The notes beneath the pieces were generated by a model, which saw only the letters and a list, made by a program, of their open reading frames with translations, was not told the origin of the DNA and searched no databases. A stretch of 64,000 bases of DNA from Roseovarius sp. MMSF_3281 (GTDB lineage Bacteria > Pseudomonadota > Alphaproteobacteria > Rhodobacterales > Rhodobacteraceae): NCBI RefSeq assembly GCF_030733685.1, contig NZ_JASHIM010000010.1, positions 62,001 through 126,000 of the forward strand, written 5' to 3'. Positions 33,789 through 42,536 of this stretch are shown here, one piece after another (position 1 is the stretch's first letter; each line of letters begins with the position of its first letter). Both the position numbers and the translations under genes were made by a program.

Positions 33789-35033
33789 TTACCGCGCCAG
33801 TGCCGCTTTCATCCCCGGTTCGGGAAAGCAGGTGGCGCGCTGGCCGCGCGCCTCCTGCCAGCGGCCGATGGAGCGGCGGGTTTTGAAGCCGGGCAAACCA
33901 TCGGCGCCGCCCACGTCATGGCCCATACCCTCTAGCCCACGCTGCATGGCGGCGATATCCGAGCGGTACATGCGGTCCACATTGCCCCAGCGCCCCTCGA
34001 AATCGCCCATGCCATAGGCGATCCGGTCGCCCACGTGACCGACGAAAAGCGCGTAAAGGTCGCTCATGTTGTAATCTTTCAGGACATAGAAATTGGGGGT
34101 CACGATGAAGGCGGGGCCGTTTCGGCCTGCGGGCATCAGAAGGAAGCCTTGGCCGCGTTGTTCATGGGCCGGGAAGGCCTTGCCGTTCACCCGCGTGATG
34201 CCCATGGCGGCCCAACGGTTGATCGTGCGGCCCTGATCTGGGCCTTCCAATGTGCAGGAGACCGAGGCCGGAACCCGCACCTCGAACCCCCAGTCGCGCC
34301 CTTTGACCCAGCCGTGGCGCGCAAGGTAGTTGCCGATGGAGGCCAGCGTATCCACCTCGGAGCGCCATATGTCGGCGCGCCCGTCGCCATTGCCGTCGGC
34401 GGCGTATTTCAGGAAGGACGAGGGCATGAATTGCGGCTGTCCCAATGCGCCCGCCCAACTGCTTTTCATTGCCCCGCTGGGGGCGTGGCCCGCTTGGGCG
34501 ATTTGCAGGGCGGCGATGAGTTCATCGGTGAAATACTCGGCGCGGGTGCTCATGAACCCCTTGGTGCCCAGAACCTCGAAGACGTTATGCGGAATGGCAA
34601 CGCGGCCATAGCTGCTTTCTCGGCCCCAGATGGCAAGGATGATATGCCCCGGAACGCCCGTGGCGCGTTCCACGCGGGCCAAGGTTTGCGCGTATTGGCG
34701 GGCCAGCTTGCGGCCCGTCGCTGTGGCCCCGTTGACCGAGCCGCGATTGAAATACTTGTCGGGCGCGCCGAATTCGGCCTGCCTTTGACGTTTGGGGGTT
34801 TGGGCGCGGCTGCCGGGCGGGACCAGATCGGGCAAATCCCAATTCAGGCGGATGCCATCGAAGGCGGCGTTGAAGGTGGCGCGGCTGACGCCCTTGGCCT
34901 TCGCCCGTGGCCAAAGGGTTTGCGACAGCCAGTTCTGGAATTGCGCCTCGACTTGTGCACGGTTCTGGGCGGTGGCGGGCAGGGGGGTGAGCGGGCCCAT
35001 GGCAAGGCCTAGTAGAAGAATGAGAAGACGCAT
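33789..35033 (-). CDS. Lytic murein transglycosylase, MltB family
   Basis: A 414-residue exported enzyme. Signal peptide 1-22 ends 'LPATAQ', without a lipobox Cys, so it is soluble in the periplasm rather than a lipoprotein. The SLT_2 domain has the catalytic Glu139 in 'AIWGRESSYGR', followed by 'GALGQPQFMPSSFLKYAADG'. The C-terminus (about residue 345 on) is a peptidoglycan-binding_1 type module ('IAAMQRGLEGMGHDVGGADG'). It cleaves peptidoglycan to 1,6-anhydro-MurNAc ends. It is a lone gene on its strand. Confidence 0.93.
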   Translation of the reverse strand: MRLLILLLGLAMGPLTPLPATAQNRAQVEAQFQNWLSQTLWPRAKAKGVSRATFNAAFDGIRLNWDLPDLVPPGSRAQTPKRQRQAEFGAPDKYFNRGSVNGATATGRKLARQYAQTLARVERATGVPGHIILAIWGRESSYGRVAIPHNVFEVLGTKGFMSTRAEYFTDELIAALQIAQAGHAPSGAMKSSWAGALGQPQFMPSSFLKYAADGNGDGRADIWRSEVDTLASIGNYLARHGWVKGRDWGFEVRVPASVSCTLEGPDQGRTINRWAAMGITRVNGKAFPAHEQRGQGFLLMPAGRNGPAFIVTPNFYVLKDYNMSDLYALFVGHVGDRIAYGMGDFEGRWGNVDRMYRSDIAAMQRGLEGMGHDVGGADGLPGFKTRRSIGRWQEARGQRATCFPEPGMKAALAR

Positions 35034-35403
35034 ATTGGCCCTTTGGGGGAAGCTGTAAGATGTGATCCGGCAAAACCGAGATCAGCATATGGACGCAGGC
35101 CCGGCAAGCCTTGTGACAGGTTGCGTCGGACAAAGGCCGAATCGCGCCGGGCGGCGATTCGGCCGTGTCTGTTTCGCGACTTGGGCCTTCGATGAGTCAA
35201 AGAATCTGAAAATCCTGCCAAAGGGTTGAAAAAGCATAAGATTTTTATCTGCCCGGCGTGCCGCCGATTGGATGGCGTGGCTAAATTGGAAAAATATCTT
35301 TACCAATTGCCGCCATCCCTTAGTATCCCGATTGCTGCATCTGTACTGGCCGGGAAGGAGGATCCGCCCAGTGCGACAAATGCATCACAAGGGAGGATAA
35401 GAC
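35034..35403. other. Intergenic region with hairpin, divergent promoters
   Basis: This 370-base gap lies between the divergent transglycosylase and TRAP genes. It holds a perfect 11-bp stem, GGCCGAATCGC (35135-35145) with GCGATTCGGCC (35154-35164), and an AT-rich stretch (35220-35310) with a loose AATTGG/CCAATT dyad where the TRAP promoter and operator probably sit. No credible gene. Confidence 0.6.
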
Positions 35404-36504
35404 ATGACCAACAAACCAATTTCACGCCGCGTGGCCCTGAGCGGGCTTGCCACGGCGGGGGCCGCAGGGCTTGCGGCACCATCGCTTGCCACCGCGCAGG
35501 GGCAGACCACCACATGGAAAGTACAGACATCCTGGCCCGGCGGCACCGGCCTGCAGATCTTCAAGGATTGGGCCGGTTCGATCGTCGAAAAGACCGGCGG
35601 CGAACTGGCCTTCGAACCTTTCGGCGCGAATGATGTGGTGGGTGACTTCCAGCTTTTCGATGCGGTCAAGAACGGCGTTCTGGATGCCGTGAACCCGTTC
35701 ACCATCTATGCGCAGGGGATCATCCCCGCCGCGATGTTCCTGACCAGCTACCCGATGGGCCTGCGCAACCCGCACGAGTTCGACACCTTCTATTACGGCC
35801 TTGGCGGCCTTGAGATGGCGCGCGAGCTTTATGCCCAGCAGAACATGCATTTCGTGGGGCCCATTCACCACGGGCCGAACATCATCCACTCGAAGGTGCC
35901 GATCCGGTCGGTCGATGACTTCGCGGGCCGCAAGATGCGCGCGCCCGGCGGCATGGTGGCGGAACTCTTCTCGGCCCTTGGGGCGAAAACCACGCTGCTG
36001 CCCGGTTCGGAAATCTTCCCGGCGCTGGAAAAGGGTACCATCGACGTGGCTGACTACGTGGGGCCGGCGGTGAACTACGCGCTGGGCTTCAGCCAGGTCA
36101 CCGATTACATCTCGATGGGGCCTCCGGGGTTCATGTCGGTCTATCAGCCCGTGGACATCATGGACCTGACCGTCGGCATGGACAGCTGGAACGCGCTTTC
36201 CGACGAGATGAAGCAATTCGTCGAAATGGAGGTGCATACCTATTCCGACATGCACCACGCCGCGATCCAGAAGGCCGATCAGGAGGCATGGGCGAAGTTC
36301 GAGGCCGATGGCACCGAAGTTACCCGTCTTGGCCAGACCGACGTGGAAATCATGACCGAGGTCGCCGTGCCGATCTGGTTCAAATATGCCAACCGCGACA
36401 AGGGGGCGGCGCGTGTCTTCAAGACACAGCTTGATTACATGATGTCCGGCTCGCTGGGCTATGTGACGCCCGACATGGTTGAGGGGCAGACCCTCGACCT
36501 GTGA
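35404..36504 (+). CDS. TRAP transporter binding protein with Tat signal (DctP family)
   Basis: A 366-residue protein. The leader 'ISRRVALSGLATAGAAGLAA' is a twin-arginine signal, typical of the TakP-like branch of DctP proteins that fold before export. The ligand-binding region shows 'DDFAGRKMRAPGGMVAELF' with the conserved Arg, and 'IFPALEKGTIDVADYVGPA'. The branch is known for 2-oxo acids, taurine-like and other organic anions. GGAGG lies upstream of the ATG at 35404. It heads an operon with extended DctQ, DctM, a flavin oxidase and an aldehyde dehydrogenase. Confidence 0.93.
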   Translation: MTNKPISRRVALSGLATAGAAGLAAPSLATAQGQTTTWKVQTSWPGGTGLQIFKDWAGSIVEKTGGELAFEPFGANDVVGDFQLFDAVKNGVLDAVNPFTIYAQGIIPAAMFLTSYPMGLRNPHEFDTFYYGLGGLEMARELYAQQNMHFVGPIHHGPNIIHSKVPIRSVDDFAGRKMRAPGGMVAELFSALGAKTTLLPGSEIFPALEKGTIDVADYVGPAVNYALGFSQVTDYISMGPPGFMSVYQPVDIMDLTVGMDSWNALSDEMKQFVEMEVHTYSDMHHAAIQKADQEAWAKFEADGTEVTRLGQTDVEIMTEVAVPIWFKYANRDKGAARVFKTQLDYMMSGSLGYVTPDMVEGQTLDL

Positions 36505-36531
36505 TCAAGGTTGACCCGCAAGGATACGCTG

Positions 36532-36675
36532 CGCCCCCGCATTGCGCCGGGGGCGTGGCCTTCTTTTCCCGCTCGGAGCGTGTGTCGTTCATTCGCTGTT
36601 ACGTCCCACGCTCAACCCAATTGATGTCGCATGTCCGAGAAGCGAAAAACCGGTTCCCAGTTTTTCGCGGCATGC
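36532..36675. repeat. Stem-loop plus palindromic repeat between TRAP genes
   Basis: CGCCCCCG (36532-36539) pairs with CGGGGGCG (36548-36555), a likely attenuator after the binding-protein gene. A second element, GCATG...GCGAAAAAC (36629-36650) with GTTTTTCGC..CATGC (36660-36675), surrounds CCGGTTCCCA. That second motif resembles a dispersed repeat I recall from Rhizobiales and other Alphaproteobacteria. Together they fill the 190 bases before the small permease. Confidence 0.75.
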
Positions 36676-36694
36676 TCTAGAACGGACGAATTCC

Positions 36695-37915
36695 ATGCCC
36701 AGCATCAACTTCATCCTGCCGCATTGGCTGTATTGGGGGACGCTGCTTGTTTTTCCGCTGATCGCCATGGTGATGGCGCGGCGCAAGCAAACCGGCGGCT
36801 ATTCCCTGCCCATCGGTTACATGATTCTGCTGACCGGGGGGCTTCTGGGCCTGCACCGGCTGTATCTGCGTAATCTTTGGGGCCTGATCTTTCTCCCCCT
36901 TTTCTTTGCAATTCTCTTTGCCAATGCGCAGGGCCGCGAGGCGCGCGAGTTGCAAAGCGAGGCGGCCAACGTCGTGAAAAGCGCCGAACGCGTGATCGAG
37001 CGGCTGGAACCCAAGGTGGCGGGCGCGGATGACAGGATTGCCCAGCTTGAGGCCGATCTGGCCGGGGCGGAAGAGGGCAGTTTCAGCCAGATCAGGGCAG
37101 AGAAAAACCTTGAAAAGGCGCGCGAGTCGAAGGTTGCGGATGCCGAGCGCCTTGAACGTATGCAGGCCGATCTTGCGCAGGCGCGCCCGGGCTTGGAAGA
37201 GGCCGCGGCAAGCCGGGCCTTCTGGTCGAATTTTGCCTTTTATACCTTTCTGCTGATCTGTGTGCTTGTGGCGGTCGACGCGGTGCTGTTGCCCGGTCTG
37301 GTCAAGCGCGCGCAGGCCCGGCTTGACGCCGAAGGCGACGGGGAAACCGCCGCCGAACATCGCCTTGAAGAGGTTGAACACGAAGCGGTCGAGGGCGACG
37401 AAGCGCATATCCGCAGCGGTTTGGCCGGGGCGATTGACCGGCTTGCGTTCTACGCCGGCGAATTCGTCAGCTATTGGATGGTGATCGCGGTCTTTGCCTA
37501 TTACTACGAGGTCGTCGCCCGCTATGTCTTCAACTCGCCCACGATCTGGGTGCACGAGGGCATGTTCCTGATGTTCGGGATGCAATACCTTGTCGCCGGG
37601 GCCTATGCGGCGCTGACCGATGCGCATGTGAAGGTGGATGTCTTCTATGCCGAATGGTCGCCGATGCGCAAAGCGCTGGTCGATCTTTTTACCTCGATCT
37701 TCTTTTTCATCTTCGCCGGTACGCTTCTGGTGACGGGGTGGATTTTCGCCATGGATGCGACCGTGGTCGACGAGGTTTCATTCTCGGAATGGACCATCGC
37801 CTATTGGCCTTTCAAATGGGCCATTGTTCTGGGCGCGATCCTGCTGATCCTGCAAGGGATTGCCAAGCTGTTGCAGGATCTGGCCACCGTCGGCAAAGCA
37901 ATGAAAGGGGCCTGA
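36695..37915 (+). CDS. TRAP small permease with TM2-like and coiled-coil extension
   Basis: A 406-residue protein, over twice the usual DctQ length of about 170. Residues 1-85 are membrane helices with 'GGLLGLHRLYLRNLWG', the TM2-domain type G-x-H-R-x-Y-L motif. Residues about 90-165 are charged and helical, a probable coiled coil. A further helix follows at about 170-195, then an acidic linker. From about residue 250 comes a normal DctQ domain with four helices ('IWVHEGMFLMFGMQYLVAGA', 'TDAHVKVDVFYAEW'). The ATG at 36695 starts the TM2 part; the frame is open upstream to 36542 but runs through the palindrome. The stop is four bases from dctM. Confidence 0.88.
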   Translation: MPSINFILPHWLYWGTLLVFPLIAMVMARRKQTGGYSLPIGYMILLTGGLLGLHRLYLRNLWGLIFLPLFFAILFANAQGREARELQSEAANVVKSAERVIERLEPKVAGADDRIAQLEADLAGAEEGSFSQIRAEKNLEKARESKVADAERLERMQADLAQARPGLEEAAASRAFWSNFAFYTFLLICVLVAVDAVLLPGLVKRAQARLDAEGDGETAAEHRLEEVEHEAVEGDEAHIRSGLAGAIDRLAFYAGEFVSYWMVIAVFAYYYEVVARYVFNSPTIWVHEGMFLMFGMQYLVAGAYAALTDAHVKVDVFYAEWSPMRKALVDLFTSIFFFIFAGTLLVTGWIFAMDATVVDEVSFSEWTIAYWPFKWAIVLGAILLILQGIAKLLQDLATVGKAMKGA

Positions 37916-37919
37916 CGCC

Positions 37920-39278
37920 ATGGGTATCGAAATTGAAATCGGTTGGCTGACCGCCCTGATGTTCGGCAGCCTGATGGTGCTGCTGATGGCGGGGCTGCCG
38001 CTGGCCTTCGTCACCGGCGGTCTGGCCTGTGTGTTCCTGTTCATCCTTGGCGATGCGCAGACCCTGAACATCGTGCCAAGCCGTATTTTCCCGCTGATGA
38101 CGAATTATCAGCTGTCAGCGATTCCGTTGTTCATCTTCCTTGCCGCCATGTTGGAAAGGGCGGGCATCATCAACGAGATGTTCGATGTGATCTACAAGTT
38201 GCTGGGCGGGGTGCGCGGCGGTCTGGCCTCGGCCACGATCATCGCCTCGACGATCCTTGCGGCGATGGTGGGCGTTATCGGCGCCGCCGTGGTGACCATG
38301 GGGATCATCGCGCTGCCCGCGATGCTGGAACGCCACTATGACCCCAAGATCGCCATGGGCTCGATCATGGCGGGGGGGACGCTGGGCATCCTGATCCCGC
38401 CGTCGATCCTTGCCATCATCTATGCGGTCGTGGCCGAGCAATCGGTGGGGGAGCTGTTCATCGGGGCGGTGCTGCCCGGGCTGCTGCTGTCGGGGATGTA
38501 CATCCTTTATGTCAGCGCCATGTGCTATGCCGACCCCAAGAAGGGCCCGCCCATCCCGGTTGAAGAGCGAGTGAGTTCGGCCGAAAAGATGCGCCTTCTG
38601 GGCAATATGGCTGCGCCGCTTACCTTGATTGCCGTGGTGCTTGGGGTGATCTTTGCAGGCGTCGCAACCCCGGTCGAGGCCGCGGGGATCGGCACCTTCG
38701 GGGCCTTCATCGTCGCCGCCATTCACCGCAAGCTGACATGGGTCACCGTGCGCGAGGCCTGCCTTACGACCCTTAAGGCCAGTGCCATGGTGATCTGGAT
38801 CATGTTCGGCGCGACCATCTTTGTCGGCCTTTACGTGCTGGAAGGCGGGCAAGAGTTCGTGGAAAGCACCATGACCGGCCTTGGCCTGGGGCCTTGGGGT
38901 ATCCTGATCCTGATGCAGGTGATCCTTGTGGCGCTGGGCATGTTCCTTGATTGGGTGGGTATCCTTCTTCTGGCGGTGCCAATCTTCGTGCCGATCATCA
39001 AGGCCTTGGGCGCGCAGGCCTTCGGCCTTGGCTCGGAAGGGGATTTGGTGCTGTGGTTCGGGGTGCTTTACCTTGTGAACATGCAAATGAGCTTTCTCAG
39101 CCCGCCGTTCGGCTATGCGCTGTTCTACCTGCGGGGCGTGGCGCCCGCGCACATCCCGATGAGCGATATTTTCAAATCGGCCTTGCCGTTTCTCTTCTTG
39201 CAGATCGTGGGGCTTGTGATGTGTATGTTGTTCCCACAAATCATCACGTGGTTGCCACGGCTAGTCTACGGAGGATAG
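37920..39278 (+). CDS. TRAP transporter large permease (DctM)
   Basis: A 452-residue protein with about 12 hydrophobic segments. Family marks: 'GVIGAAVVTMGIIALPAML', 'AGGTLGILIPPSILAIIYAV' and 'SFLSPPFGYALFYLRGVAP' at the end. It lies four bases after the small permease and forms the sodium-driven channel that takes ligand from the Tat-exported protein at 35404. Confidence 0.95.
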   Translation: MGIEIEIGWLTALMFGSLMVLLMAGLPLAFVTGGLACVFLFILGDAQTLNIVPSRIFPLMTNYQLSAIPLFIFLAAMLERAGIINEMFDVIYKLLGGVRGGLASATIIASTILAAMVGVIGAAVVTMGIIALPAMLERHYDPKIAMGSIMAGGTLGILIPPSILAIIYAVVAEQSVGELFIGAVLPGLLLSGMYILYVSAMCYADPKKGPPIPVEERVSSAEKMRLLGNMAAPLTLIAVVLGVIFAGVATPVEAAGIGTFGAFIVAAIHRKLTWVTVREACLTTLKASAMVIWIMFGATIFVGLYVLEGGQEFVESTMTGLGLGPWGILILMQVILVALGMFLDWVGILLLAVPIFVPIIKALGAQAFGLGSEGDLVLWFGVLYLVNMQMSFLSPPFGYALFYLRGVAPAHIPMSDIFKSALPFLFLQIVGLVMCMLFPQIITWLPRLVYGG

Positions 39279-39305
39279 CCGGGCAGGAATACAAGGATAC
39301 AGACC

Positions 39306-40622
39306 ATGACAAGCTGGACGGGCGAAGCGGACCTTGGAACACCTTACTGGTGGAAGGCTGCCGCCCCCCAAGACCCCGGGCAGGACCTGCCCGGGGTTTG
39401 CGATTTTCTGGTGATCGGCGCGGGCTATTGCGGGTTATCGGCCGCCATCGCCGCGCATGATGGCGGGGCCAAGGTGGTTGTCGTGGATGCGGGCGTGCCG
39501 GGCGAAGGCGCCAGCAGCCGCAACGGCGGCATGGTGGGCGCGCACCCAAGGCTTGGCTGGGATGATCTGGCCACGAAATTCGGCCCTGCGGTGGCCGACG
39601 CCCTGTTTGCCGAGGCAAAACCGGCGCTGGAATGGGTGAAAACCCTGATCGAGGCCGAGGCGATTGATTGCGATTACCAGCAAACGGGCCGGGTGCAACT
39701 GGCCTGGACACCGAGCCATGCAGAGGCGCAAAAGCGACTGGCCGAGCAAGTGCGCGAAAAAAGCGAGGTGGAGGTTGCCCTTTTGGATCAAGAGGGGCTG
39801 CGCGGTGAGATCGAGACCGAGCGTTATCACGGCGCGCTTCTTTTCCCCGAACATGGCGCGCTGCATCCGGCGAAATATCACGCGGGTCTGATGCAGGCCG
39901 CCCTGCGCCGGGGTATCCCGGTGGTGGGGCATGCGGGCGTCAGTGGCTATGAGCGCGAGGGCACAGGGTTCGTCGTTGAAACCGCCAAGGGCCGGATCAC
40001 CGCCGGGAAAGTGATGCTGGCCACCAATGGGTATACCCGCAAGCCGTTCAAATGGCATCTGGCGCGGGTCTTTCCGCTGCCCAGTTATATCATCGCGACC
40101 GAGGAACTGCCCTCGAACCTTTTGGGTCACATCGCACCGGGGCGGCGAATGATGGTCGAAACCCGCGCGCGGCACAGCTATTTCCGCCTGTCGCCCGATG
40201 GCAAGCGGGTGATCTTTGGCGGGCGCGCCTCGATGCGGGATTTGCCGCTGGACCGCGCGGCAGAGCGTTTGCAAGATACCATGTGCGAGGTCTGGCCCGA
40301 ATTGCGCGATGTGAAGCTTTCCCACGCCTGGAAGGGCTATACCGGGTACAGTTTCACTCATATGCCGCATGTCGGTGAGGACAGGGGCCTGCATTACGCC
40401 ATGGGCTTTTCCGGGTCGGGCACGGTGATGGCGCCCTATCTTGGGGCCAAGGCGGCATGGCAGGCCATGGGCGATGCGCGGGGGCAGACGGCCTATGCCG
40501 ATACGCACCTAGCGCGGCATGTGTTGCATCCCTTCGAGTGGCCGCATTTCCTCAAGGCGGCGGATGTCTATTACCGCAACTGGGTGGACCGGATGGAAAA
40601 CCGCGCGGCGCGACACGATTAG
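39306..40622 (+). CDS. FAD-dependent amine/amino-acid oxidoreductase (DAO family)
   Basis: A 438-residue flavoprotein. The Rossmann motif 'DFLVIGAGYCGLSAAIAAHD' begins near residue 35, after a 30-residue N-terminal extension containing 'TPYWWKAA', a feature of gamma-glutamylputrescine-oxidase-like enzymes. 'GASSRNGGMVGAHPRLG' matches the flavin-attachment region of that group, and the C-terminus has 'HYAMGFSGSGTVMAPYLG'. It probably oxidises an amine to an aldehyde and ammonia. It is coupled to the TRAP genes (27-base gap) and followed by an aldehyde dehydrogenase, so the imported compound is probably an amine. A link to taurine-type aminosulfonates is possible but not shown. Confidence 0.85.
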   Translation: MTSWTGEADLGTPYWWKAAAPQDPGQDLPGVCDFLVIGAGYCGLSAAIAAHDGGAKVVVVDAGVPGEGASSRNGGMVGAHPRLGWDDLATKFGPAVADALFAEAKPALEWVKTLIEAEAIDCDYQQTGRVQLAWTPSHAEAQKRLAEQVREKSEVEVALLDQEGLRGEIETERYHGALLFPEHGALHPAKYHAGLMQAALRRGIPVVGHAGVSGYEREGTGFVVETAKGRITAGKVMLATNGYTRKPFKWHLARVFPLPSYIIATEELPSNLLGHIAPGRRMMVETRARHSYFRLSPDGKRVIFGGRASMRDLPLDRAAERLQDTMCEVWPELRDVKLSHAWKGYTGYSFTHMPHVGEDRGLHYAMGFSGSGTVMAPYLGAKAAWQAMGDARGQTAYADTHLARHVLHPFEWPHFLKAADVYYRNWVDRMENRAARHD

Positions 40623-40760
40623 GCCGAGGCCGTAGAACGCATATTTTTTGTCGCATACAAGACAGTGATTGGTGCGTTCCGAACAGACGGCGGAGCCTGC
40701 GGCCTGCGACGTGGGCGCGGAACGGCCCGACGAGCGGGCCAAGTCAGGAAGGAATGCGCG

Positions 40761-42206
40761 ATGAAAGATTATTGGCAGAATTATATCGACGGGGCTTGGG
40801 TTGATGGCGGCGCGGGCCGGGTGGATGTGGTCAACCCCGGCACGGGCGATGTTCTGGCGGCACAGGCCTTGGCGGATGAGGCCGATGTCGACCGCGCCGT
40901 GCAGGCCGCCAAGCGCGTGCATCAATCGGGGGCGCTGCGCGACATGCGCCCGCTTGAGCGGGGGCGCTTGGTGCAGGATATGGGCCGCTATATCCTGGAC
41001 AATCTTGATGAGCTGGCCAAGGTCCTGACCGCCGAGCAGGGCAAGCCCCTGTGGGAGGCCGAGATCGAACTGCGCGGTGCGGCGCTTTATTTCGAATACT
41101 ACGGCAATCAGGCGGCCACGGTCGAAGGTAAGTCGATCCCGCTGGGCGCGGGCTATTACGACTTTACCGATTGTGAACCCTTTGGCGTGTCGGCGCAGAT
41201 CATCCCGTGGAATTACCCGGTGGAAATGACCGCGCGGTCGCTGTCGGCGGCCTTGGCCACCGGCAATACCTGCGTGATCAAGACCCCTGAGTTGACCCCG
41301 TTGAGCAATTACATCTTTGCCCATGCCGCCGAGGCCGTGGGCCTGCCCAAGGGGGCGCTGAATATCCTGTGTGGCTGGGGCCATCAGGCGGGCGCGGCAT
41401 TGTCGGGGCATCCCGACGTCAACCAGATCGTTTTTACCGGCTCGGTGCCCACCGGCGTTGCTATTGCCACGGCAGCGGCGCGGAACGTGGTGCCTTGTGT
41501 TCTGGAACTGGGCGGGAAATCGGCGGCCATCGTGCATGACGACGCCGATTTGGAGGCCTTCGAGAATGACATCCGCTGGGGCATCTATTTCAACGCGGGG
41601 CAGGTGTGCAGCGCCATGAGCCGGGTCATCGTGCACGAATCGCGGCACGATGAGCTGGTCGAACGGGCGGTGAAGGTGGCCAAGTCGCTTTCGGTCGGGC
41701 CGGGGATGGAACGGACCGAGGCAGGCGCCAACATGGGCGCCATGGTCAGCGAAGGACAGCGCGACCGTGCAGCCGGCATGGTATCCGACGCCGAAGCGCA
41801 GGGGGCCACGGTGGCCACCGGCGGGCGCAAGATGAATATCCCCGGCGCCTTCCTTGAGCCCACGGTTCTGGCCAATGTCACCCCGGACATGACCATCGCG
41901 CAGGAAGAGGTTTTCGGCCCGGTCCTGTCGGTGCTGAAATTCCGCGACGATGCGGAGGCGATGGAGATCGCCAATGGCACGCAATACGGGCTTGTCGGCG
42001 GCGTCTTTACCGCCGATCTGGACCGTGCCACCCGCGCCGCGCGGCAGATGCGCGCCGGGCAGGTCTTCGTCAACGAATGGTTCGCGGGCGGGGTGGAAAC
42101 CCCCTTTGGCGGTTACGGCAAGTCGGGCTACGGCCGCGAAAAGGGGCGTGAGGCGCTGTGGAATTACGTGCAGACCAAGAATGTCGCGATCAAAATGAAG
42201 GCATGA
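40761..42206 (+). CDS. NAD(P)-dependent aldehyde dehydrogenase
   Basis: A 481-residue ALDH. Catalytic Cys lies in 'FNAGQVCSAMSRVIVHE', the general-base Glu in 'VLELGGKSAAIV', and the nucleotide site 'FTGSVPTGVAIATAAARN' follows 'SAQIIPWNYPVEM'. The ATG at 40761 with AGGAAGGA upstream is chosen; the frame stays open to 40665 but without family sequence. It lies 138 bases after the flavin oxidase in the same direction and probably oxidises the aldehyde that enzyme makes. The subfamily resembles betaine/aminobutyraldehyde dehydrogenases; the exact substrate is unknown. Confidence 0.9.
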   Translation: MKDYWQNYIDGAWVDGGAGRVDVVNPGTGDVLAAQALADEADVDRAVQAAKRVHQSGALRDMRPLERGRLVQDMGRYILDNLDELAKVLTAEQGKPLWEAEIELRGAALYFEYYGNQAATVEGKSIPLGAGYYDFTDCEPFGVSAQIIPWNYPVEMTARSLSAALATGNTCVIKTPELTPLSNYIFAHAAEAVGLPKGALNILCGWGHQAGAALSGHPDVNQIVFTGSVPTGVAIATAAARNVVPCVLELGGKSAAIVHDDADLEAFENDIRWGIYFNAGQVCSAMSRVIVHESRHDELVERAVKVAKSLSVGPGMERTEAGANMGAMVSEGQRDRAAGMVSDAEAQGATVATGGRKMNIPGAFLEPTVLANVTPDMTIAQEEVFGPVLSVLKFRDDAEAMEIANGTQYGLVGGVFTADLDRATRAARQMRAGQVFVNEWFAGGVETPFGGYGKSGYGREKGREALWNYVQTKNVAIKMKA

Positions 42207-42222
42207 GGCCCGACAGAGAACC

Positions 42223-42271
42223 GGGGGCATTTTGCCCCCAAAGGGGGCGGGCGATTCTTTGTCCGCCCCCC
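42223..42271 (+). terminator. Tandem hairpins after aldehyde dehydrogenase gene
   Basis: GGGGGCA/TGCCCCC (42223-42239) is followed directly by GGGGGCGG/CCGCCCCC (42244-42271). The pair lies 16 bases after the stop at 42206. No long U-tract follows. They start the 330-base gap before the porin gene. Confidence 0.65.
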
Positions 42272-42441
42272 ATGTGTCTCGGGCCATGGTGCAAGAGGTG
42301 ATCCGCGCCAGCCATCGGCGCGAATACGCCGAAAAAACGCGTGACACAGTGTTTTATAGGGTTTTGCGCCAATGGGCCAAAAAGGTGTGTGATTAATTCG
42401 TCACAACTTTTCCAACTCGCATCCGGGGGCAGGGGGTTTCG

Positions 42442-42470
42442 TTGACACCAAGGGCCTGTTTGCCCCATTT
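42442..42470 (+). promoter_or_regulatory. Candidate promoter of porin gene
   Basis: TTGACA (42442-42447), 17 bases, then CCATTT (42465-42470), about 65 bases upstream of the porin start. The -35 is perfect and the -10 weak, as is usual in this group. The stretch 42272-42441 is otherwise empty. Confidence 0.45.
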
Positions 42471-42536
42471 CATCCCCAAGCCGTATCCAGCCCTGGAGGC
42501 GGCGGAAACGAAACTCTGCTTTGATGGAGGGATACC

